Assembly: GCA_016215085.1 (NCBI GenBank)
Contig: JACRMD010000305.1
Span: 1 to 8,079, forward strand
Origin: Solirubrobacterales bacterium
GTDB taxonomy: Bacteria; Actinomycetota; Thermoleophilia; Solirubrobacterales; Solirubrobacteraceae
Reading direction: 5' to 3'
DNA: 8,079 bases
The notes below the pieces were generated by a model. That model had not been told where the DNA came from and searched no databases. It worked only from the letters and a program-made list of their open reading frames with translations. Both the position numbers and the translations under genes were made by a program. Shown piece by piece: positions 4,778 through 8,079 of this stretch; within the stretch, counting starts at the first letter, position 1; each line of letters opens with the position of its first letter.

Positions 4778-5344
4778 GTGGCGGCCCCCGAGACCTTCCT
4801 GCTCGTCGACGGCGAGAACATCGACGCCACGCTTGGCGGCAGCCTGCTCGGCCGGCGGCCCGCGCCGGAGGAGCGCCCGCGCTGGGACCGCGTGCGCGAG
4901 CACGCCGAGGCCGCGTGGGACCAGCCGGTCCGGGCGCTGTTCTTCCTCAACGGCACCGGCCAGGTCCCGATGTCGTTCGTGCAGGCGCTCACCGCGCTGG
5001 AGTACCGCCCGGTCCTCATCAGCGGCCCGCCCGAGGTGAAGGTCGTCGACGTGGCGATCCAGCGGACGCTCGAGGCGCTGCTGGAGCGCGGCGGCGGCGA
5101 CGTGCTGCTGGCCACGCACGACGCCGACTTCGCCCCGCAGCTCGAGGCGCTGGTGCACGCCGGGAATCGCCGCGTCGGCGTGCTCGGCTTCCGCGAGCTG
5201 CTCGGCGGCGGGCTGCGCGAGCTGCGCGCCGAGGGCCTGCAGGTGTTCGACCTCGAGGACGACGTCGGGGCGTTCACGGTCGCGCTGCCGCGCGTGCGCG
5301 TCATCCCGATCGAGGACTTCGATCCCTGGACGCTGCTGGGCTAG
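4778..5344 (+). CDS. stand-alone NYN (PIN-like) domain protein, putative ribonuclease
   Basis: This 188-residue soluble protein consists essentially of one NYN domain (LabA/DUF88 group), a PIN-like fold that in characterised members binds divalent metal and cleaves RNA. The acidic residues are in place: FLLVDGENID (7-16) with Asp11 and Asn14; KVVDVAIQ (88-95) with Lys88 and Asp91; and ATHDADFAPQL (112-122) with Asp115 and Asp117. The strand VGVLGF (133-138) follows the last motif, as expected. An insertion at about 20-50 and a C-terminal tail (about 160-188, acidic then ending DPWTLLG) are outside the core, and there is no second RNA-binding domain. The GTG start is supported by TACGCT 7 nt upstream. 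It is apparently its own transcription unit, and there is no adjacent antitoxin-like gene, so a VapBC-style toxin is not supported. Nuclease activity is inferred from the family. Confidence 0.82.
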   Translation: MAAPETFLLVDGENIDATLGGSLLGRRPAPEERPRWDRVREHAEAAWDQPVRALFFLNGTGQVPMSFVQALTALEYRPVLISGPPEVKVVDVAIQRTLEALLERGGGDVLLATHDADFAPQLEALVHAGNRRVGVLGFRELLGGGLRELRAEGLQVFDLEDDVGAFTVALPRVRVIPIEDFDPWTLLG

Positions 5345-5350
5345 GGCCGG

Positions 5351-5400
5351 GGGTCGCCTAGGGGTCCCCCTGATGTGCCTGGGCGCCGGGCAGGCGACCC
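5351..5400. repeat. 9-bp inverted repeat spanning the leader of the secreted-protein operon
   Basis: GGGTCGCCT (5351-5359) and AGGCGACCC (5392-5400) are exact reverse complements 32 nt apart. Between them lie a GGGGTCCCC palindrome (5361-5369) and a competing stem GCCTG (5377-5381) / CAGGC (5391-5395), which uses part of the right arm. The element lies between the NYN stop and the ATG at 5408. It may terminate the NYN transcript, or if transcribed could fold into alternative structures before the secreted-protein gene. Confidence 0.4.
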
Positions 5401-5401
5401 T
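5396..5401 (+). promoter_or_regulatory. weak -10-like hexamer GACCCT before the large secreted-protein gene
   Basis: GACCCT is followed by 6 nt and the ATG at 5408. Like the element before 3994, it departs from TANNNT at the first base. It overlaps the right arm of the inverted repeat at 5351-5400. This is weak, but no Shine-Dalgarno offers an alternative. Confidence 0.25.
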
Positions 5402-5407
5402 GGTGGC

Positions 5408-7282
5408 ATGCCCCGCTCCGTGCTCGCCCTCCTCGTCCTCGCCGCGCTCGCGGTGGGGGCGGCGCCCGCGGCCGCCGACGGCCTCGACGCCGAGTGGATC
5501 GGCTCGCCGCAGCCCGCCCGCGCGATGGCGGTCGCCGACGCCGGCCCCAAGGCCGCCGGCGTCCTGCAGCGCGAGCAGTCGGCCAAGGTGCGCCGCGGCC
5601 TCGGCCTGCCCGGCTACCCCGACCTGCTGGGCAAGCGGTGGAAGGCGAAGGTCCGCAAGGCCGACGCCGCGTTCGTCAAGGCGCTCATGGGCTCGGCGAA
5701 GGGCAAGGTCGTGCGCGCAGCGGTGACGCCGCCGGCGATCCCCGCCTCGATCGACGACGACCCGCTGAAGGCCAAGGACGTCCTCCGCCACGGCGCCGAG
5801 CGCCAGACCCGGACGATGCGGATCGCGATGAAGGTCGAGGACACGTGCCCGTACTGGCCGCCGGGCGACCCCGACTACTCCGGCCTCATCCGCAGCAAGG
5901 TCCGCGCGGAGCACGTCGTCACGACCGTGGAGCGCGTCGGGCGCTACGACGTCACGACCATCGTGACGTTCGAGCTGCGGGCCGAGGCCTCCGCGTCCGC
6001 GAGCTCGCACGCCGTGCTCGGTGGGCCGAGCCTGCCCGAGGGCACCGTCAGCATCGTGCGCCAGCAGACGGTCAAGGACCGTCGCACCGGCAAGGTCTCG
6101 CGGCGCCCGCTGCAGACCGACCACCAGGCGATCAGCCCGCTGTGGGGCCTGGACGGCTCCTTCGACGACTTCATCGACGCCCACGACGACGACGACAAGG
6201 CGCCGGCCCCGCGGCGGCCGCTGCGCTCGGACGTGTGGGACGACATGGCCCAGCGCTTCATCGCGTTCGTGTACACCTCGCTCGAGGCGCAGCACAAGCC
6301 GGCGGCCGACCGCATCGCCACGACGAACGCGTGCCTGAAGATGGAGGTCGACGCGCCCGCGCGGCTGTCGCCCGGGCAGACGATCAAGCTCACCCCGAAG
6401 CTCATCCCGGTCAACCCGGCGCCGTACTTCCAGCAGCTCGTCAACTCGGGCACGATCCACGCCTACTGGGTCGACCAGCAGGGCGCCGCCGCGAAGAGCA
6501 TCGTCGGCGAGCCGCCGCCGAAGGAGGGCGCGCCGTGGTTCGAGGTCACCGCGCCGGCGGAGCGCTGGCCCGAGGACCGGCCGTTCGGCATCCGCATCGT
6601 CTTCACGTCGGGCGCCGGCGTGGCCGAGACGACCGTGCTGTTCAGGCCCACCGCGACGTTCCCCTACAAGTACAAGGTCACGGCGGCATCCTTCGACGTC
6701 TACACCAGCGGCGAGGGCATGGGCGCGACCTGCTCGGTGAGCTGGAAGGGCTCGGGCACGCGGCGCTTCAGCTCGAGCCCGGGCGCGCTCGGCGCCGCGT
6801 CGAACGAGCCGCTGCTGGAGCAGCTGCGCTCCGGCGCGCTGCGCGGCGAGGTCTTCACGCGCATCCCCGCCGCCTACAGCGACGACACGACCGCGGGCTG
6901 CAAGCACGACGACAGCTTCAAGACCGTCCCGTGCACGCACGCGCACCCCACCCGCCCGCTGGGCGGCGACGGCATGACGTCGATCGGCTTCTCGGTCACG
7001 GCCGCCTCGCCCGCCGCCGAGACCGCGATGCTCGACTGGGGCGTGCCGCAGCCGGAGGTCGGGTTCGTGGACGCGGGCGACGAGGAGTGCTCGGTCCACA
7101 TCCTGGCGTTCCGCGACCAGGAGGACGACCACCAGGTCGTGCCGCTGGCCAAGCTCCTGGCCGACGGCCCGCAGACGTTCGAGTTCGCGGGCTCGAAGAC
7201 CTTCACCATCGACAGCGAGGACGACCCCATCGTCATGACCCAGACCTGGCACTACACGATGACCGTGGAGCGGCTGCCGTGA
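5408..7282 (+). CDS. large secreted protein of unknown function, six cysteines
   Basis: I do not recognise this 624-residue protein. It begins with a clear Sec-type signal peptide: a short basic head (MPRS), a hydrophobic run at about 5-20, and a likely cleavage after APAAA near residue 23. There is no lipobox Cys and no later membrane segment or sorting motif, so it is probably released or held non-covalently at the cell surface. Residues about 36-135 are Lys/Arg/Ala-rich and helical. From about 136 onward the pattern alternates strands and loops, suggesting beta-rich domains. Six cysteines (147, 309, 442, 498, 509, 561) could make three disulfides; C498 and C509 flank an Asp/His/Lys-rich loop. 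An acidic patch DAHDDDDK lies near 257-264. I chose ATG 5408 over an in-frame GTG at 5375 because it starts right at the signal peptide. Its stop overlaps the next gene (GTGA), so the two are probably co-expressed. Confidence 0.8.
   Translation: MPRSVLALLVLAALAVGAAPAAADGLDAEWIGSPQPARAMAVADAGPKAAGVLQREQSAKVRRGLGLPGYPDLLGKRWKAKVRKADAAFVKALMGSAKGKVVRAAVTPPAIPASIDDDPLKAKDVLRHGAERQTRTMRIAMKVEDTCPYWPPGDPDYSGLIRSKVRAEHVVTTVERVGRYDVTTIVTFELRAEASASASSHAVLGGPSLPEGTVSIVRQQTVKDRRTGKVSRRPLQTDHQAISPLWGLDGSFDDFIDAHDDDDKAPAPRRPLRSDVWDDMAQRFIAFVYTSLEAQHKPAADRIATTNACLKMEVDAPARLSPGQTIKLTPKLIPVNPAPYFQQLVNSGTIHAYWVDQQGAAAKSIVGEPPPKEGAPWFEVTAPAERWPEDRPFGIRIVFTSGAGVAETTVLFRPTATFPYKYKVTAASFDVYTSGEGMGATCSVSWKGSGTRRFSSSPGALGAASNEPLLEQLRSGALRGEVFTRIPAAYSDDTTAGCKHDDSFKTVPCTHAHPTRPLGGDGMTSIGFSVTAASPAAETAMLDWGVPQPEVGFVDAGDEECSVHILAFRDQEDDHQVVPLAKLLADGPQTFEFAGSKTFTIDSEDDPIVMTQTWHYTMTVERLP
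7267..7270 (+). promoter_or_regulatory. Shine-Dalgarno GGAG for the small secreted-protein gene
   Basis: GGAG lies 8 nt before the GTG at 7279, inside the end of the large secreted-protein gene. It supports that GTG as the start and reinitiation or coupled translation across the GTGA overlap. Confidence 0.6.
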
Positions 7283-7599
7283 TCCGGGCCGCGCTGCTGT
7301 CCCTCGCCCTTGGGCTCGCGGGCGCCGCGCCGGCCGCGGCGGCCACGCCGACGCGCGCCTGCCCGCAGGCCGATCCGGACAACGGCATCAGCCACGTGCG
7401 GGCCGGTGGCGGGATCTCGTGCGCGAGCGCGTTCCGCGTCGCCGAGCGCACCAACTCGGTCAAGTGCTTCCTGAACGGGAACCGGTGCACGCACCGCTAC
7501 GCGGGCCGCAGCTGGAGCTGCCGCTTCACGACGACGTCCAGCGGCGGCCGGGTGCGCTGCACGAGCGGGCGGCGCGTCGTCACGTACCGGACGCCGTAG
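7279..7599 (+). CDS. small secreted cysteine-rich protein
   Basis: This 106-residue precursor has a signal peptide (hydrophobic about 4-16, likely cleavage after AAPAAAA near residue 22), leaving a mature protein of about 84 residues. Six cysteines (28, 48, 63, 70, 81, 94) fit three disulfides. The layout ISCASAFRVAE, then WSCRF, then VRCTSGRRVVTYR resembles a small secreted domain seen repeatedly in actinobacteria: a Cys-led helix, then a central G-x-W/F-x-C strand and a final C-x-x-G-x-x-x-V strand. I know no function for it. The GTG start overlaps the upstream stop (7279-7282) and has a GGAG 8 nt before it, so it forms a unit with the large secreted protein, which also has six cysteines. 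The mature protein is basic (Arg-rich), compatible with binding to polyanions at the cell wall. Its last 20 bases overlap the convergent methyltransferase gene. Confidence 0.75.
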   Translation: MIRAALLSLALGLAGAAPAAAATPTRACPQADPDNGISHVRAGGGISCASAFRVAERTNSVKCFLNGNRCTHRYAGRSWSCRFTTTSSGGRVRCTSGRRVVTYRTP

Positions 7600-8079
7600 C
7601 CACGACGGCGACCGTGCCGCCGCGGCGCGCCAGGCCGGCGACGAGCTCGGCCAGCGCCGCGAGCGGCAGCAGCGGCAGCGCCGCGAGCGTCAGCGCGAGG
7701 TCGCGCGCGTCCAGCGGCGCGTTGCGCTTGAGCAGGTTGTAGGTGTAGGACGGGTGGCGCGTGAGGCGGGAGACCGCCGACTGCCACAGCCCGAACGGGT
7801 TGTGCTCGAGCAGCAGGTGGTGCTCGGACGCCACCGTGAAGCCCGTGCGCGCCAGCAGCGCCCGCAGGCCGGGCAGCGTGAAGTGGGTGCGGTGGCGCGG
7901 CGCGTCGAGGTGGAACCACCGCGGGCCGCCGACGCGCGCCTGCCAGCTGCCGAGGTTCGGGACGCCGACGACGAGCGTGCCGCCCGGCGGCAGCCACGAG
8001 CGGATGGCGCGCAGCGCCGCCGCGGGGTCGTCGACATGCTCGAGCACGTGCCAGAGCGTCACCGCGCCGGCGTGCTCGC
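7580..8079 (-). CDS. class I SAM-dependent methyltransferase, C-terminal part (N-terminus outside window)
   Basis: About 165 C-terminal residues are visible on the - strand, ending at TGA (7582-7580). The segment matches the Methyltransf_23/11 type: AVTLWHVLEHVDDP is the strand-4 region with the conserved L-x-H-V-x-D pattern, followed by a helix, then LPPGGTLVVGVPNLGSWQARVGG (strand 5 and loop). Next come WFHLDAPRHRTHFTLPGLRALLARTGF, the region typical of methyltransferases acting on sugar or lipid-like substrates. The SAM-binding glycine motif is beyond the window, so activity cannot be judged. The tail LALTLAALPLLPLAALAELVAG is strongly hydrophobic and may dock on the membrane. The reading frame continues through the window edge, so the GTG at 8062 is internal. 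The gene is convergent with the small secreted-protein gene and overlaps it by 20 bp. Confidence 0.85.
   Translation of the reverse strand, partial: EHAGAVTLWHVLEHVDDPAAALRAIRSWLPPGGTLVVGVPNLGSWQARVGGPRWFHLDAPRHRTHFTLPGLRALLARTGFTVASEHHLLLEHNPFGLWQSAVSRLTRHPSYTYNLLKRNAPLDARDLALTLAALPLLPLAALAELVAGLARRGGTVAVVATASGT

Noticed and set aside
3954..5039. + strand frame starting in the loop of the 13-bp palindrome
   Set aside because: It runs out of frame through the hydrolase-fold gene and is Arg/Gly/Ala/Pro-rich with no motif. I considered it as a leader peptide, but no nearby stop closes it.
2902..5304. Uninterrupted 800-codon - strand reading frame
   Set aside because: It is antisense to the SDR, hydrolase-fold and NYN genes, which have conserved motifs, and its composition is low-complexity Arg/Ala/Ser. 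It is a GC-driven shadow.
4778..5344. NYN gene as the toxin of a toxin-antitoxin pair
   Set aside because: No small antitoxin-like frame sits next to it on the same strand. The neighbours are a hydrolase-fold gene and a secreted-protein gene, each with its own start signals.
5375..5407. Upstream in-frame GTG start for the large secreted protein
   Set aside because: It would add 11 residues (MPGRRAGDPGG) before an already complete signal peptide, and no promoter or Shine-Dalgarno is well spaced for it.
6178..6201. DDDDK sequence in the large secreted protein (enterokinase-like site)
   Set aside because: A run of Asp codons in a charged loop gives this by chance, and there is no reason to expect such processing in a bacterium.
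4553..7252. Uninterrupted 899-codon - strand reading frame
   Set aside because: Its translation is Arg/Gly/Ala/Val-rich with no recognisable domain, and it is antisense to three genes with clear motifs or a signal peptide. Long antisense frames are expected when third positions are almost always G or C.

Overview
The window is very GC-rich and densely coded, with strong G/C bias at third codon positions, GTG as well as ATG starts, and 4-bp stop/start overlaps. This points to a high-GC actinobacterium. The small Cys-patterned secreted protein, the type of DHH phosphoesterase and the frequent leaderless-type starts make Thermoleophilia/Solirubrobacterales my best guess. That is an inference; no marker gene here settles it. 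I see no rRNA, tRNA, CRISPR array, transposase or integrase, and no sharp change of base composition.

Layout, left to right. (1) Positions 2-370 hold the 3' end of a DHH/DHHA1 phosphoesterase gene, followed by a GC-rich hairpin. (2) Positions 435-2939 hold a compact + strand run: a GNAT acetyltransferase, a HAD phosphatase (ATGA overlap), a UPF0104/LPG-synthase-TM-type membrane protein (GTGA overlap) and an 88-residue orphan protein 5 bp further on. (3) Positions 2989-3927 hold a short-chain dehydrogenase/reductase whose start codon abuts a perfect palindrome. (4) Positions 3936-3974 hold a 13-bp perfect inverted repeat. (5) Positions 3994-4728 hold an alpha/beta-hydrolase-fold protein whose nucleophile Ser is replaced by Gly, followed at 4778-5344 by a stand-alone NYN (PIN-like) putative RNase. 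(6) Positions 5408-7599 hold a two-gene unit for secreted proteins of unknown function, each with six cysteines. (7) Positions 7580-8079, on the - strand, hold the C-terminal part of a SAM-dependent methyltransferase converging on that unit with a 20-bp overlap.

The neighbours do not form one recognisable pathway; most look like short independent transcription units. The most coherent signal is in the starts. Three genes (1678, 2673, 4778) have a TANNNT hexamer exactly 7 nt before the start codon and no Shine-Dalgarno sequence, and one more (2989) has a near match at the same distance. This is the arrangement of leaderless transcripts. The HAD gene and the small secreted gene, which overlap an upstream gene, instead carry a GGAG-type Shine-Dalgarno. 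So translation mode appears to follow transcription-unit position, and the flippase-like gene, although overlapped, probably has its own internal promoter.

I did not find a convincing large novel system such as a defence island or biosynthetic cluster. The best candidates for new biology are the secreted Cys-rich pair, the degenerate hydrolase, the two palindromes around the SDR gene, and the promoter hexamer that shares a base with a stop codon.
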